Shown: in pieces, positions 1-5,169 of the stretch
How the letters are laid out: the number at the start of each line of letters is the position of its first letter
Numbering within the stretch: the first letter of the stretch is position 1
NCBI GenBank assembly: GCA_016926575.1
Contig: JAFGOJ010000249.1
Coordinates: forward strand, 1 to 5,169
Source of the DNA: Anaerolineae bacterium
GTDB lineage: Bacteria; Chloroflexota; Anaerolineae; B4-G1; DUEL01
DNA length: 5,169 nt
Reading direction: 5' to 3'
Translations under genes and position numbers: made by a program
The notes under the pieces: generated by a model
Databases searched by the model: none
Seen by the model: the letters and a program-made list of their open reading frames with translations, nothing else
Told to the model about the DNA's origin: nothing

Positions 1-19
1 GCCGGGCACCAGGCCGTCG

Positions 20-1066
20 CTAAGCAGTTCCCTTAGGCGGGCGGCGCGACAGACAGAACAGCACGGCCACGACCAGCCCCCCCAGCACAAACAGCGCAAC
101 CAGCTTGAAGAGCCGCGAGGCAATGGTCAGCGCCAGGATGCCGAAGAGCGCGCAGAACGCCCAGTAGACCAGCACGATCGTCCGCTGCGACAGGCCCATA
201 TCGACCAGACGAAAGTGAAGATGACCGCGGTCGCCGTGGGTGGGCGAGCGCCGGTGGCGCAGCCGGTCGAAAATCTGCCACGCCGCGTCGGCGATGGGCA
301 ATCCCATCACCAACAAAGCCGTCGCCACGCGCCCTCCGGCGATCAGCCCCAGGCCGCTCAGCGCGTAGCCCAGGAAGAATGCCCCCGCGCTGCCCAGGAA
401 GAGCCGCGCCGGCGCGAAGTTGTAGGGCAAAAAGCCCACCAACGCACCCAGCAGAGCCAACGGCAACAACGCTACGCTGGGCTGCGGGACGCGGTGCATG
501 TGCACCGCCAGCACCAGGCACAGAATCGCCCCCACGCCCGCCGCCAGCCCGTCCAACCCGTCCAGCCAGTTGACCGTGTTCATCATCCCCATGACCCAGA
601 AAACTGTCAGCGGGACGTAGACCCACGCGCCCCACGGATAGGCGTCCAACGTGATCAGGCCGACGAAGGGCAGCGTGAAGCGCTCCAGCCACAGCAACGT
701 GGCCACGGCAACCAGCGAGAGGAAAAATTGGAAGACAAACTGCGCCCGCGGCGACAGCTCGAAGCGGTCGTCGAGCAGGCCGAACAGGAACGCCCCCAGG
801 CCGCCGACGAGCAGCCCGCGCAGCCGAGAGAAATCACCGGGGCTGTAGCCGGCCGTCAGACGCCCCGTCGCGGCCGCCACGGCGATGGCAGCCGCAAATG
901 CCAGGAAGACGGGGACGCCGCCCAGCCGGGAGACCTCGCCCTGGTGCAGGCGGCGACCTCCGGGCCGGTCGGCGACCCCCAGCCGCCGCCCCAACCACGC
1001 CGCGAGGGGCGACAACAGGGCAGCGACCGCAGCAGCGACGCCGAAAACGAGTGCGTACGTACCCAC
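20..1066 (-). CDS. MraY/WecA/TagO-family undecaprenyl-phosphate HexNAc-1-phosphate transferase
   Basis: This 348-residue polytopic inner-membrane protein should transfer a sugar-1-phosphate, most likely GlcNAc-1-P or a related HexNAc-1-P from its UDP-sugar, to undecaprenyl phosphate, the first step of a lipid-linked glycan such as a cell-wall polymer or exopolysaccharide. Seen in the sequence: the DRPGGRRLHQG and RLGG motifs at about 33-50, an Asp pair D99-D100 in GLLDD, the family signature NTVNWLDGLDGLAAG at 163-177 (D169, D172), NFAPARLFLGSAG at 216-228, and a cytoplasmic loop HGDRGHLHFRL at 277-287. The H-x-H in that loop points to the WecA/TagO branch rather than true MraY. Odd point: the usual FxGD reads FLGS (S226). 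The start is GTG at 1066; no other ATG, GTG or TTG lies in frame up to the end of upp, and no Shine-Dalgarno is visible. The stop is TAG. The exact sugar and pathway cannot be read from sequence; family assignment is firm. Confidence 0.93.
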   Translation of the reverse strand: MGTYALVFGVAAAVAALLSPLAAWLGRRLGVADRPGGRRLHQGEVSRLGGVPVFLAFAAAIAVAAATGRLTAGYSPGDFSRLRGLLVGGLGAFLFGLLDDRFELSPRAQFVFQFFLSLVAVATLLWLERFTLPFVGLITLDAYPWGAWVYVPLTVFWVMGMMNTVNWLDGLDGLAAGVGAILCLVLAVHMHRVPQPSVALLPLALLGALVGFLPYNFAPARLFLGSAGAFFLGYALSGLGLIAGGRVATALLVMGLPIADAAWQIFDRLRHRRSPTHGDRGHLHFRLVDMGLSQRTIVLVYWAFCALFGILALTIASRLFKLVALFVLGGLVVAVLFCLSRRPPKGTA

Positions 1067-1081
1067 AATCAGCAGAGTGTC

Positions 1082-1123
1082 ATTCCCGCGTATCCCCGCT
1101 TTCGCGGGGACAAGCGCGGGAAT
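1082..1123. repeat. Nested palindromic (REP-like) element between upp and the glycosyltransferase
   Basis: The outer arms attcccgcg (1082-1090) and cgcgggaat (1115-1123) are perfect 9-bp reverse complements. Inside them, tccccgc (1093-1099) pairs with gcgggga (1104-1110) around a 4-nt loop; the two stems are separated by short unpaired bases (ta and caag). The sequence resembles the widespread dispersed GTCATTCCCGCG...CGCGGGAATCC type of extragenic repeat. It fills most of the 67-nt gap and its outer arm ends 15 nt before the downstream GTG start. Neither strand has a run of T after the stem, so it is not a canonical intrinsic terminator, though the structure could slow polymerase or protect the upp mRNA 3' end. 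Confidence 0.8.
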
Positions 1124-1133
1124 CCGTTCCGAG

Positions 1134-1760
1134 TTACCCGGTGCCGAACTGGCGGTCGCCGGCGTCGCCCAGCCCCGGCACGATGAAGCCGATGTCGTTC
1201 AGCTTCTCGTCAATGGCAGCCAGGTAGATGGGCACGTCGGGATGGGTGGCCGAGAGCCTCTCGACACCCACGCGCGACCCGATGATGCCGACAAACTTGA
1301 TCCGCTGCGCGCCCCACTTCTTGAGGATGTCTACCGTCGCCACCGCCGACCCGCCCGTCGCCAGCATGGGATCGAGAATCAGGCATACGTCGACGGTGGG
1401 GCTCACCGGCAGGCGCGAGTAGTACGCCACCGGCTGCAAGGTGCGCTCGTCCCGCGAAAGGCCGATGTGCCACACCTCGGCTCCGGGCAACATCTGCCAC
1501 GCCCCATCGACCATGCCCAATCCCGCCCGCAGCACCGGCACCAATCCCACGTTGCCCAGCAGCCGCTGGCCGTGCGCCTCTCCCATCGGCGTTTTCGCCA
1601 TCACCGGTTCCGTCGCCAGGTCCTGCGTGGCCTCGTAGACCAGCAGAATCGCAATCTCGCGGATCAGTTCGCGAAATTTCTTGTGATCGGTTGTCTCGTT
1701 CCTCAGGAGCGTCAGTTTATGGCGCACGAGCGGATGCGTGGACACAAACAGATGAGACAT
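1134..1760 (-). CDS. upp: Uracil phosphoribosyltransferase
   Basis: This soluble 208-residue enzyme makes UMP and pyrophosphate from uracil and PRPP (pyrimidine salvage). The length is standard for the family. Seen in the sequence: the N-terminal helix region HPLVRHKLTLLRNETT (9-24), the VPVLRAGLGMVDG segment (74-86), the PRPP-binding loop LILDPMLATGGSA (127-139, with D130 and T135-G136-G137), and the C-terminal uracil-binding AAIDEKLNDIGFIVPGLGDAGDRQFGTG region (181-208) containing the conserved GLGDAGDR. A minor variation is GSRVG at 161-165 where many homologues have AAPEG. The ATG start is fixed by AGGAGG at 1768-1773, seven bases upstream; the stop is TAA. The gene stands 187 nt downstream of the hydrolase and so probably has its own promoter, but no convincing -35/-10 pair or PyrR-type leader is visible. 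Identification is very secure. Confidence 0.98.
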   Translation of the reverse strand: MSHLFVSTHPLVRHKLTLLRNETTDHKKFRELIREIAILLVYEATQDLATEPVMAKTPMGEAHGQRLLGNVGLVPVLRAGLGMVDGAWQMLPGAEVWHIGLSRDERTLQPVAYYSRLPVSPTVDVCLILDPMLATGGSAVATVDILKKWGAQRIKFVGIIGSRVGVERLSATHPDVPIYLAAIDEKLNDIGFIVPGLGDAGDRQFGTG

Positions 1761-1767
1761 AACGGTT

Positions 1768-1773
1768 CCTCCT
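1768..1773 (-). promoter_or_regulatory. Ribosome binding site of upp
   Basis: The minus strand reads AGGAGG, a perfect Shine-Dalgarno core, followed by seven bases and then ATG at 1760. It decides the start of upp and predicts efficient translation. Confidence 0.9.
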
Positions 1774-1846
1774 AGATATGGTTTTTTGGTACCTGCTCAG
1801 GCCGTGCGCCTGGCGGCTACATGGCCTGGCGCGTCGAAGGGAGAAG

Positions 1847-1889
1847 GTGGGGGTTTTGCGGGCGGCTTCGCCGCCCGCAAAACCCCCAC
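1847..1889. repeat. Perfect 20-bp inverted repeat with 3-nt loop between hydrolase gene and upp
   Basis: The left arm (1847-1866) and the right arm (1870-1889) are exact reverse complements over 20 bp around the loop ttc. Each arm consists of a GTG5 block, TTTT and GCGGGCGGC. On the plus strand the right arm is followed by seven C and five T (1891-1902). It lies between the end of the four-gene cluster and upp, so it may end transcription of the cluster. However, the T run lies 5' and the A run 3' of the inner GC stem on both strands, the reverse of an intrinsic terminator, and on the minus strand only a mixed pyrimidine stretch follows. A dispersed palindromic repeat, perhaps with mRNA-end function, is the better reading. 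Confidence 0.8.
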
Positions 1890-1947
1890 TCCCCCCCTTT
1901 TTGGCAACTGCGAAGCGCAAGCTGAGCAGCTACATTTTTGTTCGAAC

Positions 1948-3240
1948 TCACACCATCAACGCCAGGAAACGCTCGACGTCGTACGTCGCAGCCTGGGCAG
2001 CAGGCGACCAGCGCGGCAAGATCAGATCGAAGGCGTGCTCGGTGTCTGGGAATTCAACGTAAACCGAAGGGACACCCGCCTCGCGCAAAGCGCGGTGCAG
2101 GTGGCGCGCCTCCGGCATCATCCCGAACATATCGTGCGAGCCCTGGAACAACAGCGTCGGCGGGCAGTGCGGCCCGACGTGGTTGACCGGCGAAGCGAGG
2201 CGGTACATCTCCGGCACCTCTTCGGGCGACCCACCGAGCAGGCTCACCAGAATGTCGTCCACTTCCACCGGCTCGACCTTCTCCGGCAGGACCCGCACCT
2301 GATGCAACAACCACTCCAGCGCCAGGGAGGGCATACGCACCAGAAAGCGATCCCGGCCCGCGGCGTGGTGTGGATCAACGCCATACAGCCGGTCGTGGGC
2401 AGCGCCGAGGTCCGGCAGGCCGTAGTAGGAGACCACGGCCCGCACCGAGGTGTCGCCTGTGACGTCGGCGGGTTGGAGCGCGGGATGGTCTGGGGTGTAC
2501 GCCGCCAGCAAGGCCAGGTGCCCGCCCGCCGAGCCGCCCATCACCACGATGTGCTCGGGACGCACGCCATACGTAGCGGCATTGGCCTTCATCCACGCGA
2601 TAGCCCGTTTGACGTCGGCGAGCATAGCGGGAAGCTGCGCCTTGGGCGCAAGGGTGTAGGCCACGTCCAACACCACGTGGCCCTGCCCCGCCAGGTGGCG
2701 GAAGAAGGGCCGCGTCCCGACGTCCTTGTCCAGATAGTGCCAGGCGCTGCCGTGCAGGTAGACCACCGCCAGGCCGGTGCGGGGCACGTCGTCGGGCGGC
2801 TGCCACAGGTCGGCCAGGAGCGGTTCGCCGGTCTCGACGTGCGTGCCGATGACCACGTCCCGCTGCCAGGGCACGTGGCGCGGGCCGGGCCGCAGGGGGC
2901 GGTAGCGCGACGGGAGCATCCGCGCGCGCAGGTGCTCCGGAATGCGCGCACGCCAATCGGCCCCGAAGGCCTGCGCGAAGCCGGCGTGGGGGGCAGTGGT
3001 CCGCACGACGTGGCGCACAGCCACCGCCGCGCCGAACGCGCCGGCCGCTGCCGCGCGCACGTCGCGCCGCAGCAGGCCCAGCAGCACACCCGCGCCGCCC
3101 GCCAGGGCCAGGAAAGACACCATACCCCCGGCCAACATTTTGAACACACGCAGAGATGCCAGCGGGCCGGACGGCCGCAGCAGGGTCAGCGCGCCGAAAA
3201 AGGCGGATGCGTAGCTCAAAAACCGAGAGAGTCTTTTCAT
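1948..3240 (-). CDS. Membrane-anchored alpha/beta-hydrolase (esterase/lipase-like, BD-FAE/HSL type)
   Basis: This is a 430-residue serine hydrolase, probably acting on carboxyl esters; the substrate is unknown. Hydrophobic N-terminal segments at about 8-22, 36-57 and 62-80 should anchor it in the membrane, with the catalytic domain from about 120 onward. Seen in the sequence: the oxyanion-hole motif YLHGSAW (161-167; a variant of HGGGW), the nucleophile elbow GGSAGGH (235-241, S237), and the remaining triad residues D370 in GSHD and H402 in TEHAFD. The segment DVKRAIAWMKANAATYGVRP (209-228) is typical of this fold. The chosen ATG at 3240 overlaps the stop of the upstream gene as ATGA, giving translational coupling; the only SD-like motif (GGAGGG, 3257-3262) is 16 nt away, too far to act normally. 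The frame stays open another 82 codons upstream, but that part is an arginine-rich shadow of the preceding gene. Stop TGA. Fold and triad are secure; substrate is not. Confidence 0.92.
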   Translation of the reverse strand: MKRLSRFLSYASAFFGALTLLRPSGPLASLRVFKMLAGGMVSFLALAGGAGVLLGLLRRDVRAAAAGAFGAAVAVRHVVRTTAPHAGFAQAFGADWRARIPEHLRARMLPSRYRPLRPGPRHVPWQRDVVIGTHVETGEPLLADLWQPPDDVPRTGLAVVYLHGSAWHYLDKDVGTRPFFRHLAGQGHVVLDVAYTLAPKAQLPAMLADVKRAIAWMKANAATYGVRPEHIVVMGGSAGGHLALLAAYTPDHPALQPADVTGDTSVRAVVSYYGLPDLGAAHDRLYGVDPHHAAGRDRFLVRMPSLALEWLLHQVRVLPEKVEPVEVDDILVSLLGGSPEEVPEMYRLASPVNHVGPHCPPTLLFQGSHDMFGMMPEARHLHRALREAGVPSVYVEFPDTEHAFDLILPRWSPAAQAATYDVERFLALMV

Positions 3241-3668
3241 AAGTTTGCTCGAAACACCCTCCGCACGCTGGGCCAGTTCAGCACGCCCCACACCAGCGCC
3301 AGAAACAGCACGGTTAGCACGAGGTCGCGCGGGCGGGTGCGCAACGCGTAATCGGACGCGTCGAAGAGCAGCCGGTCGGCCCAGCGGTGCGCCTGGTAGG
3401 CCAGGCTCGCGCCCAACGCCATCCAGCGCCCCCACGGGCGAAACCAGACCAGTCCCACAGCACACGCCAGCAGCGCCGCGCTCCACACCCCACTCGTCAG
3501 CGCCAGGTAGTCGAGCGAAACCGTCAGCGGCAGGTCGGGCAGGCGCGCGGCGGTGCGCAGCGCCAGCGCCATCCGTCCCGCCTGCATCGTGCCCAGGACG
3601 AAAAATAGCACCGCCAGCGCCACAACAACCTTCTGGGGGCGGGTGAGCTTTGGGAACACGCGCCGCAT
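3237..3668 (-). CDS. Small four-helix membrane protein of unknown function
   Basis: I do not recognise the family. From the ATG at 3668 the product is 143 residues, basic at the N terminus (MRRVFPKLTRPQK), with hydrophobic segments at about 13-35, 54-76, 82-94 (weaker) and 115-132. The third region contains WFRPWGRWMALGASLAYQAHRWADRLLF, rich in Trp and Arg as at a membrane interface. A TTG codon directly before the ATG (3671) is an alternative start; a weak GGA six bases before the ATG favours the latter. The gene begins 16 nt after the stop of the DUF4345-like gene and its TGA overlaps the ATG of the hydrolase (ATGA), so it is almost certainly co-translated with it. That coupling, plus the membrane anchor of the hydrolase, suggests the two products may work together, which is inference only. 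Confidence 0.82.
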   Translation of the reverse strand: MRRVFPKLTRPQKVVVALAVLFFVLGTMQAGRMALALRTAARLPDLPLTVSLDYLALTSGVWSAALLACAVGLVWFRPWGRWMALGASLAYQAHRWADRLLFDASDYALRTRPRDLVLTVLFLALVWGVLNWPSVRRVFRANL

Positions 3669-3684
3669 CAAGTATCCAAACGCC

Positions 3685-4023
3685 CTACAACACGAGAATG
3701 ACGCCGAAGATGACCTCGACGATCAGGCTGATGACGTTCGACTGTTCGACCGACTTGTCGACGACCATCGACACCGCCCGCACCGCCGCCACCACCAGAT
3801 AGGCGACCCCCAACATCAGGTACGTCTCTCCCCCCACGACCAGGGGCACAACGCCCAGCGCGACGAAGAATCCGCCAAGGATAGCGCGAATCTCGGTGAC
3901 CCCGCGCGGCCCCGGCGCGTCCAGACCGGTGAACCCCTTCACTGCACGGGGCTTGATCAGCGATACCAACCCCGTAGCTATCGTGCCGATAGCGGCAATG
4001 ACTTGAAGAATCGTGATGATCAT
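3685..4023 (-). CDS. Small membrane protein, DUF4345-like
   Basis: This 112-residue protein is almost entirely hydrophobic, with four predicted membrane helices at about 2-22, 46-63, 67-86 and 96-112. The segment GVTEIRAILGGFFVALG (41-57), with E44, R46 and a following GG at the start of helix 2, resembles the core motif of DUF4345 proteins; this is from memory, and the function of that family is unknown. The start ATG at 4023 is supported by GAGG (4031-4034) seven bases upstream. The gene follows the dehydrogenase stop by only 15 nt, with its ribosome binding site inside that spacer, and the next membrane gene begins 16 nt after its TAG stop, so it sits in the middle of the operon. Reality of the gene is well supported; the family name is moderate. 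Confidence 0.82.
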   Translation of the reverse strand: MIITILQVIAAIGTIATGLVSLIKPRAVKGFTGLDAPGPRGVTEIRAILGGFFVALGVVPLVVGGETYLMLGVAYLVVAAVRAVSMVVDKSVEQSNVISLIVEVIFGVILVL

Positions 4024-4027
4024 TCTA

Positions 4028-4034
4028 CCCCCTC
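4028..4034 (-). promoter_or_regulatory. Ribosome binding site of the DUF4345-like gene
   Basis: The minus strand reads GAGGGGG between the dehydrogenase stop and the ATG at 4023. With GAGG as the pairing core the spacing is seven bases. This supports the start and shows the gene is translated independently of, but next to, the dehydrogenase. Confidence 0.7.
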
Positions 4035-4038
4035 TTTG

Positions 4039-5070
4039 TCAGGGCACCAGGACGATCTTGCCGAACTGCTCCCCCTGCTCCAGCGCCTCGAAGGCGGCTT
4101 TCCCGTCCGCGAGCGGCATCACCCGGTCGACCACAGGTTTGAGTTTGCCGGCCCACACCAACGCCATCACGTCGCGGAAATCCTGGTGCGAACCCATCGT
4201 CGAGCCGATCAAGCTGATTTGCTTGCTGAAGATGAAGCGCACGTCGATCTCGGTTTGGGGGCCGGAGGTGTTACCGACGATGACGATGCGCCCGCCGCGC
4301 GCCACTACCCGCATACTCTGAGCCAGCGTCGCTTGCCCGACGTTGTCGACCACCACATCCACGCCACGCCGGTCGGTCATCTTGTACAGCGTCTTGCTCC
4401 ACGCCGGGTCTTCACGATAATTGAGGACGACATCCGCACCCAGTTCGTGCGCGCGAGCCATCTTCTCCTCGCTGCTGGTGAGGGCGTAGACCGTGGCCCC
4501 GGCCAGTTTGGCGATCTGAATCGCCATCGAGTTGACCCCGCCTCCCGCTCCGACAATCAGCACCGACTCGCCCGGCCGCACCCCCGCCCGGTGGATCAGC
4601 ATACGCCACGCGGTGAGGGAGACCAGTAGCGGAGCCGCCGCCTGGGCAAAGTCCCACCCCTCAGGCAGCGCCATCAGGTTGGCCGCCGGCACGACGACGG
4701 CCTGCGCCTGCCCACCCCGCATGTGCTCGCCCAAGATGACGTACCCCGGGCTGACAGACGCCTCACCGCGGCGGGTGAACGCGTCCTCGGCCGTACTGAT
4801 GCCTGGGTCGACCACCACGCGTTGGCCCACCTCCCAGCCGGTGACGCCCACCCCCAGCGCGGCAACCTCTCCTGCCACATCTGCGCCGGTCCAGTGCGGC
4901 TTTGGCAAGTCCAACCCGGGCCAGCCGCGCTGCACCCAGATGTCGAGGTGGTTGAGCGCGCAGGCTTTCACCTGCACCAGCACCTCGCCCGGCCCCGGTT
5001 CGGGGTCGGGCACGTCGGCGTACTGCAAGACGTCCAACCCGCCGTGGTCGTAGAAACAGAGTGCTTTCAC
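4039..5070 (-). CDS. Zinc-type alcohol dehydrogenase/quinone oxidoreductase-like protein (MDR superfamily)
   Basis: This 343-residue soluble oxidoreductase has the full medium-chain dehydrogenase/reductase layout: an N-terminal GroES-like domain (about 1-130), then a Rossmann domain and the C-terminal return. Seen in the sequence: CALNHLDIWVQRG (37-49), GADVAGEVAALG (62-73), the nucleotide-binding loop VGAGGGVN (173-180), GADVVLNY (211-218), RRGVDVVVDNVG (234-245), GGRIVIVG (259-266) and the C-terminal EQFGKIVLVP (334-343). No Asp ends the second Rossmann strand (ALTSSEEK, 196-203), which favours NADP(H) weakly. Odd point: where zinc-dependent relatives carry four Cys of the structural-zinc lobe, this protein has T93, D96, T99 and S107, and the GHE catalytic motif is GAD (62-64), although C37 remains. 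It may therefore be zinc-free. The GTG start at 5070 is fixed by AGGAGG six bases upstream; stop TGA. It is first in a four-gene operon. Substrate unknown. Confidence 0.94.
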   Translation of the reverse strand: MKALCFYDHGGLDVLQYADVPDPEPGPGEVLVQVKACALNHLDIWVQRGWPGLDLPKPHWTGADVAGEVAALGVGVTGWEVGQRVVVDPGISTAEDAFTRRGEASVSPGYVILGEHMRGGQAQAVVVPAANLMALPEGWDFAQAAAPLLVSLTAWRMLIHRAGVRPGESVLIVGAGGGVNSMAIQIAKLAGATVYALTSSEEKMARAHELGADVVLNYREDPAWSKTLYKMTDRRGVDVVVDNVGQATLAQSMRVVARGGRIVIVGNTSGPQTEIDVRFIFSKQISLIGSTMGSHQDFRDVMALVWAGKLKPVVDRVMPLADGKAAFEALEQGEQFGKIVLVP

Positions 5071-5076
5071 GATGTA

Positions 5077-5082
5077 CCTCCT
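5077..5082 (-). promoter_or_regulatory. Ribosome binding site of the dehydrogenase gene
   Basis: The minus strand reads AGGAGG followed by six bases and a GTG codon at 5070. No ATG lies nearby in frame, so this site decides the unusual GTG start. Confidence 0.88.
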
Positions 5083-5113
5083 ACTACTTCGAAAATAGAC
5101 CGTCTCGATGTAG

Positions 5114-5132
5114 GGCGGGTTTCAAACCCGCC
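5114..5132. repeat. Short palindrome upstream of the dehydrogenase operon
   Basis: ggcgggttt (5114-5122) and aaacccgcc (5124-5132) are perfect 9-bp reverse complements around a single c. The sequence with its flanking tag looks like a common dispersed TAGGGCGGGTTTCAAACCCGCCCTA-type repeat whose right outer end has diverged here. It lies 44-62 nt upstream of the GTG start, so an operator role for a dimeric regulator is an alternative. No T run follows on the minus strand. Confidence 0.7.
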
Positions 5133-5155
5133 GACCCTCGGTTACCATGACTTTG

Positions 5156-5169
5156 CAGGGGCTCCGCCC
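5156..5169. repeat. Possible second palindrome cut by the window end
   Basis: The last 14 bases, caggggc then tcc then gccc, give the complete left arm, the loop and the first four matching bases of a palindrome that would close as gcccctg just outside the window. The completion is inferred, not seen. Confidence 0.4.

Larger units (their letters stand above)
1761..1947. other. Intergenic region between hydrolase gene and upp
   Basis: This is the longest gap in the window (187 nt). It holds the upp ribosome binding site, the 20-bp palindrome at 1847-1889, a C7T5 tract (1891-1902), and two copies of gcctggcg (1808-1815 and 1824-1831) spaced by one and a half helical turns (16 bp). Transcription of upp must begin here unless it reads through from the cluster. 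Short open frames cross the palindrome on both strands, but none has a convincing ribosome binding site or recognisable protein. Confidence 0.7.

Noticed and set aside
1082..1123. CRISPR repeat or intrinsic terminator
   Set aside because: There is only one copy with no spacer array, and no T run follows the stem on either strand.
215..1186. Plus-strand open frame of 323 codons antisense to the glycosyltransferase gene
   Set aside because: Its Gln/Arg/Pro/His-rich composition without motifs is typical of a shadow frame; the minus strand encodes a clear MraY/WecA-family protein.
1774..1800. CATATCT as a possible -10 box for upp
   Set aside because: It directly abuts the ribosome binding site, so a transcript starting from it would lack the Shine-Dalgarno, and no -35 match lies at the right distance.
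1786..3351. Plus-strand open frame of 521 codons antisense to the hydrolase gene
   Set aside because: It is rich in His, Gln, Arg and Ala with no recognisable motif, as expected for the opposite frame of a GC-rich gene. The minus-strand frame has a full catalytic triad and clear domain structure.
3241..3486. 82-codon N-terminal extension of the hydrolase frame
   Set aside because: It lies entirely within the preceding membrane-protein gene, is Arg/Gly/Pro-rich and low-information, and a classic ATGA overlap gives a better start at 3240.
3553..4629. Plus-strand open frame of 358 codons crossing three genes
   Set aside because: It spans the opposite strand of three well-supported genes and their junctions, and its Asp/His/Arg/Gln-rich sequence resembles no protein family.
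5092..5125. TTGAAA and TATTTT on the minus strand as a promoter for the dehydrogenase operon
   Set aside because: Both hexamers resemble sigma-70 boxes, but the spacer is 22 bp, too long, and the TTGAAA lies inside the palindrome, so the match is probably fortuitous.

Overview
The window is a compact, GC-rich bacterial segment with six protein-coding genes, all on the minus strand. I see no rRNA, tRNA, CRISPR array, transposase, phage gene or antisense gene. The WecA-like glycosyltransferase ending in GDRGHLHFRL...GLSQR and the style of the short membrane proteins remind me of Chloroflexota (Anaerolineae/Caldilineae-like). That lineage call is from memory of the families and is tentative.

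Layout in transcription order (right to left). An upstream region at 5071-5169 holds a palindromic repeat, part of what looks like a second palindrome cut by the window end, and a strong ribosome binding site. It is followed by a tight four-gene cluster: a zinc-type medium-chain dehydrogenase/reductase (4039-5070), a small four-helix membrane protein resembling DUF4345 (3685-4023), an unrecognised small membrane protein (3237-3668), and a membrane-anchored alpha/beta-hydrolase (1948-3240). Spacings are 15 nt, 16 nt and an ATGA overlap, so this is very probably one operon. A 187-nt gap (1761-1947) with a perfect 20-bp palindrome separates it from upp, uracil phosphoribosyltransferase (1134-1760). 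A 67-nt gap, mostly filled by a nested palindrome, separates upp from a polyprenyl-phosphate HexNAc-1-phosphate transferase of the MraY/WecA/TagO family (20-1066).

upp performs pyrimidine salvage and the glycosyltransferase starts lipid-linked glycan synthesis in the membrane; nothing ties them functionally beyond position. The four-gene cluster pairs an oxidoreductase and an esterase-type hydrolase with two small membrane proteins. A shared role in metabolism of a hydrophobic substrate at the membrane is possible but is inference only.

The most notable observations are: loss of all four cysteines at the structural-zinc positions of the dehydrogenase with spacing preserved; replacement by Ser of the third metal-binding Asp expected in the MraY/WecA-type enzyme; and distinct palindromic repeats in every gap outside the operon. 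I found no clear evidence of a previously undescribed system.
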